Positions 18,403 to 26,753 of a DNA stretch of 64,000 bases are shown one piece after another. The translations under genes and the position numbers were made by a program. Each line of letters begins with the position of its first letter. Positions within the stretch are counted from its first letter, which is position 1. The DNA lies in the NCBI RefSeq assembly GCF_027533645.1, contig NZ_JAQAGY010000008.1, positions 124,001-188,000 on the forward strand, given 5' to 3'. Origin of the DNA: Paenibacillus caseinilyticus (GTDB taxonomy: Bacteria; Bacillota; Bacilli; Paenibacillales; NBRC-103111). The notes below the pieces were generated by a model. The model did not search any database. It worked only from the letters and a program-made list of their open reading frames with translations, and had not been told where the DNA came from.

Positions 18403-19155
18403 ATGAATATCAGGGTTATCCCTACCATTCAAGAGGCGCGTGTAGAGGAGCTCCGGCGCAAAACCGTCATCGTCATCGATGTGCTGAGGGCTACCTCCAC
18501 GATGCTCGCCGCACTCTCGAACGGCTGCAGCGCCGTGATTCCGGTCGAGACGGTCGAGCAGGCCAAAGAGCTTCAGGGCCCGGGCCACCTGCTCGGCGGG
18601 GAGCGCGGCTGCCGCCGGATTCCCGGCTTCGACCTAGGCAATTCGCCGGCGGAGTACACCCCCTCCGCCATCGCGGGCAGCGTACTCATCATGACGACGA
18701 CCAACGGCACGCGCGCCATCCGCAAGGCGGAACAGGCGGGCCGTATTCTCGTCGGCTCCCTGCTCAACGCGCAGGCCTGCGCCCGCAAAGCGCAGAGCCT
18801 CGGCAAGGAAATCGTCATTCTGTGCTCCGGCACCCGGGACATCTTCTCTTTGGAAGACGGCCTTGGGGCCGGTGCCATCGTCGACGAGCTGCTGCAGCCC
18901 TCGTGCCCTGCCGGTACCGGACGGCAAGCCGACCTGCCCCAGGTGAACGACTTCGGCCTCTCCATGATGCATGCTTACAGGGCCGCCAAGGACAACATGG
19001 AAGCGGCCCTCCTCGCCTGCGAGAACGGGCGCCGCCTCGTCTCACTCGGATACCGGGAGGATGTCGCGTTCTGCTCCCGGCTGAATGCGATCGCTTCGGC
19101 TCCCGAGATCCGCAGCGGCCGGCTCATGCCGGATGTTCCTCTGAACCCTTTGTGA
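18403..19155 (+). CDS. comB: 2-phosphosulfolactate phosphatase
   Basis: 250 aa, start at ATG 18403 (MNIRVIPTIQEARVEE) with an AGAGGAGAG stretch upstream. ComB motifs: VIVIDVLRATSTMLAALSNG, LGGERGC, IPGFDLGNSPAEY, TTTNGTRAI and CSGTRDIFSLEDGLGAG. It removes phosphate from phosphosulfolactate to give sulfolactate. Partner of comA immediately upstream. No comC-type sulfolactate dehydrogenase is next to it. Confidence 0.94.
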   Translation: MNIRVIPTIQEARVEELRRKTVIVIDVLRATSTMLAALSNGCSAVIPVETVEQAKELQGPGHLLGGERGCRRIPGFDLGNSPAEYTPSAIAGSVLIMTTTNGTRAIRKAEQAGRILVGSLLNAQACARKAQSLGKEIVILCSGTRDIFSLEDGLGAGAIVDELLQPSCPAGTGRQADLPQVNDFGLSMMHAYRAAKDNMEAALLACENGRRLVSLGYREDVAFCSRLNAIASAPEIRSGRLMPDVPLNPL

Positions 19156-19251
19156 TCCGGAACAAGGGAATCGGGCTATTATTGAAATACATGAAATACA
19201 CCCTGTCCTCATAAACATAGAGAGAATCCACGAGGACAAGGGGCCAAGGCG

Positions 19252-19716
19252 ATGAACGGAGACATTCTGCTGGTTGCACTGATCATCATCGGACTGATCG
19301 GGCGCTCGCATATCATAACCACGGCGGCCTGCGTGCTGCTGATCGTCAAGCTGATCAGCCTCGACCGCTACCTCCCCACCATTGAACGCAGAGGCCTCGA
19401 ACTCGGGCTGCTCTTCCTAACGATGGGGGTGCTTGTGCCATTCGCCAGCGAACGTATCTCGGTCAAAGACGTTACCTCGATATTCACCACGTGGCCCGGC
19501 ATCCTGGCTCTGCTCGGAGGAGCCATCGCCACCTACATGAACGGCAAGGGGCTGGAGCTATTAAAAATAGACCCACAAATGATTGTGGGCCTTGTCATCG
19601 GTTCGATCTTCGGTATCGTTTTTCTAAAAGGAATCCCGGTCGGACCCCTCATGGCCGCCGGGATTACCGCATTCCTGCTCAAGCTGTTCACTTTTGTGTT
19701 CAACAAGCTGGGGTAG
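19252..19716 (+). CDS. ytwI: DUF441 family membrane protein (YtwI-like)
   Basis: 154 aa, four to five transmembrane helices, starting [20 protein letters not shown]. Conserved segments [26 protein letters not shown] and GTIVG-like ([20 protein letters not shown]) place it in DUF441. Function unknown. It stands alone on the plus strand between comB and the convergent lysC. Confidence 0.88.
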   Translation: MNGDILLVALIIIGLIGRSHIITTAACVLLIVKLISLDRYLPTIERRGLELGLLFLTMGVLVPFASERISVKDVTSIFTTWPGILALLGGAIATYMNGKGLELLKIDPQMIVGLVIGSIFGIVFLKGIPVGPLMAAGITAFLLKLFTFVFNKLG

Positions 19717-19757
19717 GCGCAGGCGCTGCTCCCTCCGGATGTTGAACCCCGCAGGCC

Positions 19758-21014
19758 TTATCGACGCTCGGACGGACCGCCTACAAAGGCGGTTTCTTGC
19801 GTATCCAGACCATAGGCCGTATGAAGTGCGCTGATCACTTCGTTCAGGCGGCTGCTCTCGATGACGCAGGATGTCTTGATCTCGGACGTGCTCACGAGCA
19901 GGATCGAGATGCCAAGATCGGATATGACTTCGAACATCTTGGCTGCGACGCCCGGCGTCGATACCATGCCCGCACCGACGATGGATACTTTCACCAGGTC
20001 CGTCTCCGAAGTCACTTCGCGGTAGCCTACGCTCGGACGGATCGCTTCGATCGCTTCAAGCGCCGTTTCGCGGTCGGCCAGGGAGACCGTGCACGAGAAG
20101 TCGGCCAAGCCGTTGAGCACACCGCTTTGTACGATGATATCCACGTCGACCTGGGCGTTAGCCAGCGCCGTGAATACTTTGGCCAGCTGGCCCGGTTTCT
20201 CTTCCACACCCAAAATACTGATTCTCGCCACGTTCTTATCGTAAGCAATGCCCCGGACTACGATGCCTTGTTCCATCGCCGCTTCCTCCTTCACGTAAGT
20301 TCCTTCATTATGGTTAAAGCTGGATCTTACGACCAGCGATACGTTGTAGTTCTTGGCGTATTCCACCGCACGCGGGTGAAGTACGGCTGCGCCGAGGTTA
20401 GCCAGCTCCAGCATCTCGTCATAGGAGATGACGCCGAGCTTCCGCGCACACTTCACTACACGCGGGTCGGTCGAGTAGATGCCGTCGACATCCGTGAAGA
20501 TCTCGCATACATCCGCCTTGATCGAAGCAGCCAGGGCTACGGCCGTCGTATCCGAGCCGCCGCGGCCGAGCGTCGTGATCTCGCCTTCTTCGCTCATGCC
20601 TTGGAATCCCGCAACGATAACGACTTTGCCTTCTTCAAGGGCCGCGAGGATCCGCTTCGGCTGAATATCTGTAATCCGCGCTTTGGCGTGTACGGATTCG
20701 GTATACATCCCTGCCTGCCACCCGGTGAAGGAGACGGCCGGTTCGCCTAAACTATGTATTGCCATGGACAGCAGGGCTACGGATACCTGCTCGCCGGTGG
20801 TCAGGAGCATATCCATCTCACGTGCCGGAGGATTGCCGTCCGCAATCTGCTTGGACAGGTCGATCAGTTCGTCTGTCGTATCCCCCATGGCAGAGACGAC
20901 AACAACGCATCCATGGCCCTCGCGCTTCCTCTCGACAATCCGGGAGGCTACGCGCTTCATCCGCTCCGGAGTACCTACGGAGCTTCCGCCGAATTTCATT
21001 ACTATCAGAGACAA
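19758..21014 (-). CDS. lysC: Aspartate kinase (class II, lysine-type)
   Basis: 418 aa. The N-terminal kinase domain starts SLIVMKFGGSSVGTPERMKRVA and includes FTDVDGIYSTDPR; two ACT domains follow (AKVFTALANAQVDVDIIVQ and AKMFEVISDLGISILLVST). It phosphorylates aspartate, the first step to lysine, diaminopimelate, threonine and methionine. Start is a TTG at 21014 with GGGAGTG upstream, which aligns with B. subtilis LysC. In B. subtilis an internal start also gives a beta subunit. Only about 95 bp lie upstream and no lysine riboswitch is present there. Confidence 0.93.
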   Translation of the reverse strand: MSLIVMKFGGSSVGTPERMKRVASRIVERKREGHGCVVVVSAMGDTTDELIDLSKQIADGNPPAREMDMLLTTGEQVSVALLSMAIHSLGEPAVSFTGWQAGMYTESVHAKARITDIQPKRILAALEEGKVVIVAGFQGMSEEGEITTLGRGGSDTTAVALAASIKADVCEIFTDVDGIYSTDPRVVKCARKLGVISYDEMLELANLGAAVLHPRAVEYAKNYNVSLVVRSSFNHNEGTYVKEEAAMEQGIVVRGIAYDKNVARISILGVEEKPGQLAKVFTALANAQVDVDIIVQSGVLNGLADFSCTVSLADRETALEAIEAIRPSVGYREVTSETDLVKVSIVGAGMVSTPGVAAKMFEVISDLGISILLVSTSEIKTSCVIESSRLNEVISALHTAYGLDTQETAFVGGPSERR

Positions 21015-21055
21015 AGCTGCTCACTCCCTAAACAAACTTATACAACTAATAAGAG

Positions 21056-21084
21056 ATTATAGCATATGCCTCTGTTCACTTGAA
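21056..21084 (-). promoter_or_regulatory. Sigma-A type promoter for lysC
   Basis: Minus strand TTCAAG, 17-bp spacer, TATAAT, with TG one base before the -10 (TGCTATAAT). Transcription would start about 35 bp upstream of the TTG start. Confidence 0.6.
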
Positions 21085-21112
21085 ATAAAAAAATAGTAAA
21101 TTGTCGAAACAC

Positions 21113-21709
21113 TCAGACGGAGATCGCGAACCGCCAATCTTGGCCGTGCGGATTGACACGGCAGGCTCCCTTCGACTGCGAGCAGCGGGAGCGGATGTGG
21201 TCTATATAGGCATCCGTGGTCCCCGCATCGGTTACGATGAACACGCGTTCCTTCTGAAGCTGGCGGCACCATTGCAGGAAGCGGTCAGCCTGCTGGGCGA
21301 ACAGAAGGCCCGGCAGCGTATGAATTCCCTGCAGCCACAAGTGTTCCGGCAGATCGGCCGGCATCTCCCAGTCCGGGAAGTCCGCGCGGAGGCGTCCTTG
21401 CTCCAGCGGCAGATCGCAGGGATGCGTGCGGAAGTCATAGCACACCGGATGCTGGCGCGGTCCCACGAGCGGATGGGCCATCCGCGTGCATTCCGAGCCG
21501 AGCGTCCACAACTGCGCCGTCTCCAGCATCCGCAGGGTCGGCCCGGCGAGGACGGCATCCGCCGCGCTCAGCCGGAACCGCAGCCGCAGCCGCTCCGCTT
21601 CCCTGCGCCCGGCTTCGGTCAGCCTGGGATCCTTCATCATACGCCCTTCCTCATTGAGCGAGTGTTCCGACTCGCCGTGAAGCACAAAGACCATGTCCAT
21701 TATTTTCAC
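21113..21709 (-). CDS. Histidine phosphatase-fold protein, probably inactive
   Basis: 198 aa with the layout of the phosphoglycerate mutase-like family: FVLHGESEHSLNEEGR at the N-terminus, LTEAGRREAERL, AGPTLRMLETAQLW and a C-terminal VFIVTDAGTTDAYI. The catalytic RHG motif reads LHG, so the phosphate-binding Arg is lost, and the second catalytic His (normally SHGG) is Asp. The first His remains. This suggests a binding or regulatory role, or decay. It is followed by lysC and preceded by a 90-aa membrane protein gene, all minus strand. Confidence 0.75.
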   Translation of the reverse strand: MKIMDMVFVLHGESEHSLNEEGRMMKDPRLTEAGRREAERLRLRFRLSAADAVLAGPTLRMLETAQLWTLGSECTRMAHPLVGPRQHPVCYDFRTHPCDLPLEQGRLRADFPDWEMPADLPEHLWLQGIHTLPGLLFAQQADRFLQWCRQLQKERVFIVTDAGTTDAYIDHIRSRCSQSKGACRVNPHGQDWRFAISV

Positions 21710-21778
21710 CCCGGCACCTTGAGTTTACTATTCTTATGCGGCAGCCGCCTGTCTTCATTCGAAGATTCGCGCTGCGGT

Positions 21779-22051
21779 TCACCTGCTCGTCCTTTTGCGG
21801 AGCAGCGGATGAATCAGAAGCAGATACAGCCCCATCCAGCCTAGGAAGCTCCACAAATAGTCCAGGCCACCAAAGGCAGGAACGCTTCCGAAGCTCACCT
21901 GCTCCGGCAGCGCTGAAGAGGCTGCGGACGCCTCTACGATCTCGGGCACGTAGGTGAGTGTGAGATACATCCCGTACCCGATTTTATACCCAAAATAGAG
22001 CACATGAAGCCCCACACTGAACAACAATGCGTTTTTAAGGATTTTACCCAT
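21779..22051 (-). CDS. Small membrane protein of unknown function
   Basis: 90 aa with two transmembrane segments (about residues 7-33 and 62-80) separated by an Ala/Ser/Glu-rich loop that should lie outside. The C-terminus is basic (LLRKRTSR). I do not recognise the family. It lies 55 bp from the HAD hydrolase gene on the same strand and 70 bp before the histidine phosphatase-like gene. Confidence 0.65.
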   Translation of the reverse strand: MGKILKNALLFSVGLHVLYFGYKIGYGMYLTLTYVPEIVEASAASSALPEQVSFGSVPAFGGLDYLWSFLGWMGLYLLLIHPLLRKRTSR

Positions 22052-22105
22052 GATTTCCTCCCGATGAAACCTTCGCTTGTTCGTTTCCCGTTACCGGCTT
22101 TCCGT

Positions 22106-22780
22106 TCAACCCTCTGCAGGTCCTCTTGCCGTCTGCAGCCAAAGAATCCACTCGTCCATATGCATGATCCGGCCTACCACCCTAATCCCCCGCGCCTCCA
22201 TGATTCCCTCGGCGCTCCGGTAGCTTACGAAGGGAATACCGGCGTCCGACGACCCTTTGCCGTCAATCCAGGAATCCCCGAGCGACACCCATGCAGCCGG
22301 CGGAATGTCCGGGTAATTCGCCAGGACCGTCTCGTACCCGGAGGAGGATGGCTTCAGAGCCCGCATTCCTTCGCGGCCCACAAGAAGGTCGATGTAGCGC
22401 GAGAGGCCAGTGAGCTCCAAGGCGGCACGTGCTGCAGGCTCCGCATTGTTGGTGACAATGGCCAGCGGAAGCGTGCCCTGCAGACGCCTCAGCATGTCCT
22501 CCACCCCAGGCTCGGGATCCGCCCCCTCCATCCCGCGCAGCTCATGCTCCGAGACGATCTCCCAGATATGCTTCAGCCTCCCGGCCTCGAGGCCCTGCTC
22601 TTTGGCCAGTTCGATCAGCGTGGCCGTCGTATGGAGCTCGGCCGTGAGCCCATCCGGCAGCGCCCCCCAGGCTTTTAGCAACCGGTACACGTCCGCCTTC
22701 ATCGCGGCAAAATCGATCCGGGAGGAAAGCAGTGTATTGTCCATATCGAAGATCACGCCGCGCACTCCGCTCTTCCACAT
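22106..22780 (-). CDS. HAD superfamily hydrolase
   Basis: 224 aa. Motif I is FDMDNTLL (nucleophile Asp near residue 12), motif II IVTNN, a conserved Lys near ALKPSSSGYE, and motif IV LGDSWIDGKGSSDAG. A helical cap lies between motifs I and II (class I). Probably a phosphoglycolate phosphatase-like phosphatase; the substrate cannot be read from sequence. The ATG is preceded by GGAGGTG. It begins 37 bp after the DUF1361 gene and may share its transcript. Confidence 0.88.
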   Translation of the reverse strand: MWKSGVRGVIFDMDNTLLSSRIDFAAMKADVYRLLKAWGALPDGLTAELHTTATLIELAKEQGLEAGRLKHIWEIVSEHELRGMEGADPEPGVEDMLRRLQGTLPLAIVTNNAEPAARAALELTGLSRYIDLLVGREGMRALKPSSSGYETVLANYPDIPPAAWVSLGDSWIDGKGSSDAGIPFVSYRSAEGIMEARGIRVVGRIMHMDEWILWLQTARGPAEG

Positions 22781-22817
22781 AACGGCGGCACCTCCATTCT
22801 CCTAATACCGAATCTGC

Positions 22818-23510
22818 TCAAGGATAAGATCCGTACCCGGATTCGCGGACGCCCATTCTCGCCAGCACGTGAAGGGAAGCGTACGCCATAAGAATGGCCG
22901 TACCGGAGAGCAGGACAAAGTGCAGCGAAGCGGGGGTCAGCGTCTCTCTCAACAACTCCTGTACGGCGGTCATGTTCTGAAGTACATCCCAGCTGTTCAG
23001 CCGGTGCTCCCTGCCGAGCAGAATGCCGTAACCGGACAAGTATGACACCAGCATGGCGAACAACCACGAGACCACGTAATTCGAACGGGTATAGATAATG
23101 TATTGAAACTGATGGAGCGAAACGAAACCAAGCAGGATCCCGTTCCAGGCAAAAATGAAAATCAGTAAAAAATCAGTCCAATACCCGAAGCCGAGCCGCC
23201 CCGCTTCCGTATACAGGTCTTTGCGGACCGTCACATGGATGAGGTCGGTGAGAATGTAAAAAGCGTTGGGGAGCAGCAGCAGCCATGCTATCCCCAGCAC
23301 ACCAACGGCGAGAACAGCGGAACCCTGCCGGTGCCTCCGGTTGACTGCTCCCGCCGCTGAAGAGAAAAGGAAGGGCAGCCAAGCCAGAAAGAGATTCCAG
23401 ATCAAAAAATTATAGTACGTTACGTTCGTCACCAGAACATGCACGACCAGGCTGAGTACCGTCAACCCGCCGAGCAGCCCCAGGACCGGCCGGTAAGGCA
23501 GCGGTTGCAT
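22818..23510 (-). CDS. DUF1361 family membrane protein
   Basis: 230 aa, about seven transmembrane helices. The conserved LLPNAFYILTDLIHV, followed by YWTDFLLIFIFAWNG and SWLFAMLVSYLSGYGILLGRE, are hallmarks of DUF1361. Start at ATG 23510 (MQPLPYR) with AAAGGA upstream. Function unknown. Upstream neighbour of the HAD hydrolase gene. Confidence 0.82.
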   Translation of the reverse strand: MQPLPYRPVLGLLGGLTVLSLVVHVLVTNVTYYNFLIWNLFLAWLPFLFSSAAGAVNRRHRQGSAVLAVGVLGIAWLLLLPNAFYILTDLIHVTVRKDLYTEAGRLGFGYWTDFLLIFIFAWNGILLGFVSLHQFQYIIYTRSNYVVSWLFAMLVSYLSGYGILLGREHRLNSWDVLQNMTAVQELLRETLTPASLHFVLLSGTAILMAYASLHVLARMGVRESGYGSYP

Positions 23511-23824
23511 CAGAGACTTCCTTTCATGCGGCAAATTCTTAAGCTTACGAAAGCTTATTTACGGATACATACCTGCTAATGGCGTTATGCTGCCAGATTG
23601 TATAGCTATCCGGCTCACAGCTTGGTCATGATCTTGAAGTAGTGGGACAGCTTCGTGATCCATCTGCGAATGGACACCCGTATCACCCGCTTTCCTTCCT
23701 GCCTCCTATGAATCCTTGCCTCTCATATTCTTCCAATCTTCTCCATCATAAAAGATTCATGCGCAGATGTAAAATCATAGAAAAGACTCTCCTGCCGCAG
23801 GAACTCGTCCGCCCGCACATAAAC
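23511..23824. other. Gene-poor stretch between the DUF1361 gene and ytoI
   Basis: About 310 bp without a supportable gene. It holds an AAGCTT-based inverted repeat near 23550 (AAGCTTACGAAAGCTT) and the upstream region of the DUF1361 gene. Open frames here are short and lack ribosome sites. Confidence 0.5.
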
Positions 23825-23848
23825 CAAAAAGCCGCCTCGAAAGGCGGC
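23825..23848 (-). terminator. Terminator of ytoI
   Basis: Minus strand GCCGCC, loop TTTCGA, GGCGGC, then TTTTTGG. It lies 20 bp after the ytoI stop. Confidence 0.85.
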
Positions 23849-23868
23849 CGGCACTGTCAACTATTACT

Positions 23869-25206
23869 CTACAGGATCCGTGCGGTAAACATAGAACGGG
23901 CGACACGGGCGCCGCCCGTGCGGATGTCCATATCGATTTTGCAGAAGCGGCGGCTCATCTCCACGATCGACGGGATGATCTCGATGACATCATCGATCTG
24001 CAGGGGAACCAGATAATACGTCGAAGAGCTGTCGATGATCAGGTCGCCTTTCTTCTGGTCCTGCACCGTCCGGTAGACGGCACGAACCATCAGAGTACCG
24101 AGCATGCCTTCGGACACCATGCCTTCGAAGTTCGTCATCTGCGGCGTGATAGCCCCCCGGAAGTACAGCCGGCCCTCGCTGTCCCTGAGCTCCTCGATCC
24201 CTGCGCAGACCTGTACTTCGAAAGTTTCGGCGTTCTGAGGCTGCCTCTGCATGTACTGCATCGCCTTCATGACGTCCTTGCGCGAGATGAGCCCGATCAT
24301 CCTCCGCTCCCCGTCGATAACGGGCAGCAGCTCAATGCCCTCCCACACCATCGTATGGCCGGCCGAAGCTACGGAGGTCTTGACGCTGATCAGCAGGGGG
24401 TTCGGCGTCATCAAGGAACCGACTTCCTGCTCCGGCTGCGCCTCGATGATATCCTTCGTCGTAATGATGCCAATCGGCCGATGCTCATCGTCCACAACCG
24501 GATAGCGGGTATGCATCGTGTCTTCGACCAGCTTCCGCATATCGCTGACCCGGTCATCCGCTCTCAGGGAATAGACCGGCGTATCCTTACGGATGATGTC
24601 CTCAACGCTCATGATCTTCTTCTTGATGAGCCGGTCTTCCATGGCCCGGTTGATCATGGTCGCCACCGTGAACGTATCGTAGGCGGTTCCGATGATCGGC
24701 AGCTGGAGGTCGTCGGCCAGCTTCTTCACTTCCGGAGTCGTATCGAAGCCCCCGGTAATCAATACGCCGGAGCCTTGGCTGAGGGCGCACATGTGGGCCT
24801 GCACCCGGTTGCCGACGATAAGCAGATTGCCCTGCTCGATATACTTCAGCATCGCTTCAAGCTGCATGGCACCGATTACAAATTTATTGAGCGACTTATG
24901 GATGCCCACGGCTCCCCCAAGCACCACGCCCTCGACGACCTTCACAATCTCCGCAAAAGTCAGCTCGTCGATCAGAGGCTCTTCCTTCTTCTCCGTCCGG
25001 ATCGTGCCGATGCGGCGCTTCGTGGTCACAAGGCCCAGCATCTCCGCTTCCTTGATCGCCCGGTAGGCCGTTCCCTCGCTGACATCGAGATCCTGGGCGA
25101 TCTGCCGCACGGAGAGCTTCGTTCCGACGCCCAGCGATTCGATATATTTCATAAGCTGGTCATGCTTCGTACCCAGCTCCGGATGGCCTGCATTCATCCC
25201 GCTCAC
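23869..25206 (-). CDS. ytoI: CBS-DRTGG domain transcriptional regulator (YtoI-like)
   Basis: 445 aa. Domains in order: an N-terminal winged helix (about 12-60, VGTKLSVRQIAQDLDVSEGTAYRAIKEAE), a DRTGG domain (about 80-185), two CBS motifs (about 195-310, including RYPVVDDEHRPIGIITTKDI and LPVIDGERRMIGLISRKDV) and a hotdog thioesterase-like C-terminus (about 335-440). This is the YtoI architecture. Probably a nucleotide-sensing regulator; its targets are unknown. A structured, apparently non-coding stretch with its own terminator lies directly upstream. Confidence 0.92.
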   Translation of the reverse strand: MSGMNAGHPELGTKHDQLMKYIESLGVGTKLSVRQIAQDLDVSEGTAYRAIKEAEMLGLVTTKRRIGTIRTEKKEEPLIDELTFAEIVKVVEGVVLGGAVGIHKSLNKFVIGAMQLEAMLKYIEQGNLLIVGNRVQAHMCALSQGSGVLITGGFDTTPEVKKLADDLQLPIIGTAYDTFTVATMINRAMEDRLIKKKIMSVEDIIRKDTPVYSLRADDRVSDMRKLVEDTMHTRYPVVDDEHRPIGIITTKDIIEAQPEQEVGSLMTPNPLLISVKTSVASAGHTMVWEGIELLPVIDGERRMIGLISRKDVMKAMQYMQRQPQNAETFEVQVCAGIEELRDSEGRLYFRGAITPQMTNFEGMVSEGMLGTLMVRAVYRTVQDQKKGDLIIDSSSTYYLVPLQIDDVIEIIPSIVEMSRRFCKIDMDIRTGGARVARSMFTARIL

Positions 25207-25238
25207 CTCACTGCGCTGTTCTTCTTCATAGTCACGCC

Positions 25239-25244
25239 ATTATA
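25239..25244 (-). promoter_or_regulatory. Possible -10 box of ytoI
   Basis: Minus strand TATAAT, 33 bp upstream of the ytoI ATG and 15 bp after the T run of the upstream terminator. No good -35 is visible. Confidence 0.4.
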
Positions 25245-25258
25245 ACCTAAGGAAGCAC

Positions 25259-25285
25259 AAAAAAACAGCACCCTGCATGGCGCCG
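25259..25285 (-). terminator. Terminator ending the unassigned transcript upstream of ytoI
   Basis: Minus strand CGGCGCC, 6-nt loop, GGTGCTG (7 bp including two G-U pairs), then seven T. No protein gene lies between this and the next terminator at 25457-25483. Confidence 0.7.
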
Positions 25286-25440
25286 TTCGATTCCCGGTAT
25301 AACCTACTCGACGCCGGGAAGCGCCCTTACGCTTTTAAAGCCTTGCAAAAGCTTCTATGAAGTTCGGTATATGGCGATCCTAACACCCTTTCAAGGCACC
25401 TCCCTACCTGGTTAACGGGATCTCTCTGCGTATCCGAAAA
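25259..25440 (-). ncRNA. Candidate structured RNA or leader upstream of ytoI
   Basis: About 180 nt without a protein gene, between two terminators on the minus strand. It contains successive hairpins: GGAT/ATCC (25418-25435), GCTTTT/AAAAGC (25331-25352), TTCCCGG/CCGGGAA (25291-25320) and the terminator stem at 25266-25285. It could be a free small RNA or a regulatory leader of ytoI. It matches no RNA family I can name, and no clear promoter precedes it. Confidence 0.4.
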
Positions 25441-25456
25441 AGAAGGAGTCGCAAAC

Positions 25457-25483
25457 GAAAAACCCCCGCAGCAGCGGAGGTTT
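25457..25483 (-). terminator. Terminator of the 124-aa hypothetical gene
   Basis: Minus strand AAACCTCCGC, loop TGCT, GCGGGGGTTT, then TTCG. It follows the stop codon at 25526 by about 40 bp. Confidence 0.75.
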
Positions 25484-25525
25484 AAGCTGTTCATTATAAC
25501 GAACATTTTGTCGCGTATATACTAC

Positions 25526-25900
25526 TTATTTGTAACGCTGCGAATCATTGACGAGCGAGGCCATATTATAATTGGATTCGAAGGTGACCGACGTACAGAG
25601 CGTATTCTGTCTTGTCGCGAATTCGAATTGAATCTCCCCGTGCGTCCAGCGTTTATATTTCAATGATTCCAATGCCGTATGGCGGAAAGAACTTTGCTGA
25701 GTTTCCGACAATCCCTTATCGACCGTCTTAAGTTCCGTTCCCTTGCTTTCCAGCGGAAAATGCCGGATTCCAAACTTGCCTACCGCATTGTTCCGGATCT
25801 GCATGAATACCGTTCCCGAATCCAAATGCTCCAGTTCCTCTCTCAATTCGCGAAAAACCATATCAACCTGTCTAGCGAGCGGCACTGACTCTAACATCAT
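25526..25900 (-). CDS. Conserved hypothetical protein, 124 aa
   Basis: Soluble, no signal peptide or membrane segment. Hydrophobic/charged pattern with predicted helix at the N-terminus (VDMVFRELREELEHLD) and beta strands after it (GTVFMQIRNNAVGKFGIRHFP). I do not recognise the family. AAAGGAG lies 10 nt before the ATG, and a good sigma-A promoter and a terminator frame it, so it is a single-gene transcript. Codon use is somewhat more AT-rich than its neighbours. Confidence 0.75.
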   Translation of the reverse strand: MMLESVPLARQVDMVFRELREELEHLDSGTVFMQIRNNAVGKFGIRHFPLESKGTELKTVDKGLSETQQSSFRHTALESLKYKRWTHGEIQFEFATRQNTLCTSVTFESNYNMASLVNDSQRYK

Positions 25901-25962
25901 GATTCAAAATCTCCTTTACTCTTCATCTGTTGGAATATTTTGTATGTTATGACTATAGCCTT

Positions 25963-25991
25963 ATTATAGGTCATAGTATCTATTAAATCAA
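25963..25991 (-). promoter_or_regulatory. Sigma-A promoter of the 124-aa hypothetical gene
   Basis: Minus strand TTGATT, 17-bp spacer, TATAAT, in an AT-rich stretch. It lies about 63 bp upstream of the start codon. Confidence 0.75.
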
Positions 25992-26012
25992 CCATTATTT
26001 TGAATAAAATAT

Positions 26013-26052
26013 CAAAAAAAGACTCTTGTTCCAGTTAAAGAACAAGAGTCTT
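26013..26052 (-). terminator. Terminator of efp
   Basis: Minus strand 13-bp perfect stem AAGACTCTTGTTC/GAACAAGAGTCTT with an 8-nt loop, followed by five T and a G. Confidence 0.92.
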
Positions 26053-26073
26053 GTATTATTTTGTCGAATGGTG

Positions 26074-26631
26074 CTAGGCGCGGGAAATATAATCGCCTTC
26101 ACGCGTATCGATCAGGAGTACATCGCCTTCGTTGATAAAGAGCGGAACGTTGACTTCATAGCCTGTTTCCACTTTCGCTTTCTTCGTCGCTCCTTGAGCC
26201 GTATTCCCTTTGACGCCCGGCTCCGTTTCGACGACTTTGAGCTCAACGCTGTTCGGAATGCTGATACCGAGAATCTCGCCTTGGTAGCTCATGATGTTGA
26301 TATTCATGTTCTCGCGCAGGAAGTTCAACTCCCACTTGATTTGCTTTTCTTCCAGGTTGATCTGGTCGAACGTTTCGGTATCCATGAACGTATGCTCGGA
26401 GCCGGCAGCATACAGGTACTGCATTTGACGGTTCTCAATATGGGCGCGCGCCACATTCTCACCGGCACGGAACGTACGCTCAACGGTATTGCCGTTGCGC
26501 AGGTTCTTCAGCTTGGAGCGGACGAACGCCGCGCCTTTGCCCGGTTTCACGTGTTGGAAATCGATAACCGTGAAGAGGTCACCTTCTACATCAATAGTCA
26601 AGCCTGTCTTAAAATCGTTAACTGAAATCAC
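26074..26631 (-). CDS. efp: Elongation factor P
   Basis: 185 aa with three beta-barrel domains. Domain I carries [18 protein letters not shown], with Lys32 at the tip that enters the peptidyl-transferase centre. The C-terminal segment [25 protein letters not shown] matches the family. EF-P relieves ribosome stalling at polyproline. Start is a GTG at 26631 with GGGAGGG 7 nt upstream. It follows yqhT by about 120 bp as in B. subtilis. Confidence 0.97.
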   Translation of the reverse strand: MISVNDFKTGLTIDVEGDLFTVIDFQHVKPGKGAAFVRSKLKNLRNGNTVERTFRAGENVARAHIENRQMQYLYAAGSEHTFMDTETFDQINLEEKQIKWELNFLRENMNINIMSYQGEILGISIPNSVELKVVETEPGVKGNTAQGATKKAKVETGYEVNVPLFINEGDVLLIDTREGDYISRA

Positions 26632-26753
26632 TCAAAAACCCTCCCTAAATGTAAGCATCCCTGGCGGTAGAACAAAGCCTGTCCTCCCCCGCCGGTCTGC
26701 CATGCTGCCGCAAAGGCCGGCGGAAGCCGCCGGGCCTGTAACGGTCAACAAAC

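Noticed and set aside
25281-25297. GTTCGATTCC, resembling a tRNA T-loop, on the plus strand
   Set aside because: No acceptor stem, anticodon arm or D arm can be built around it.
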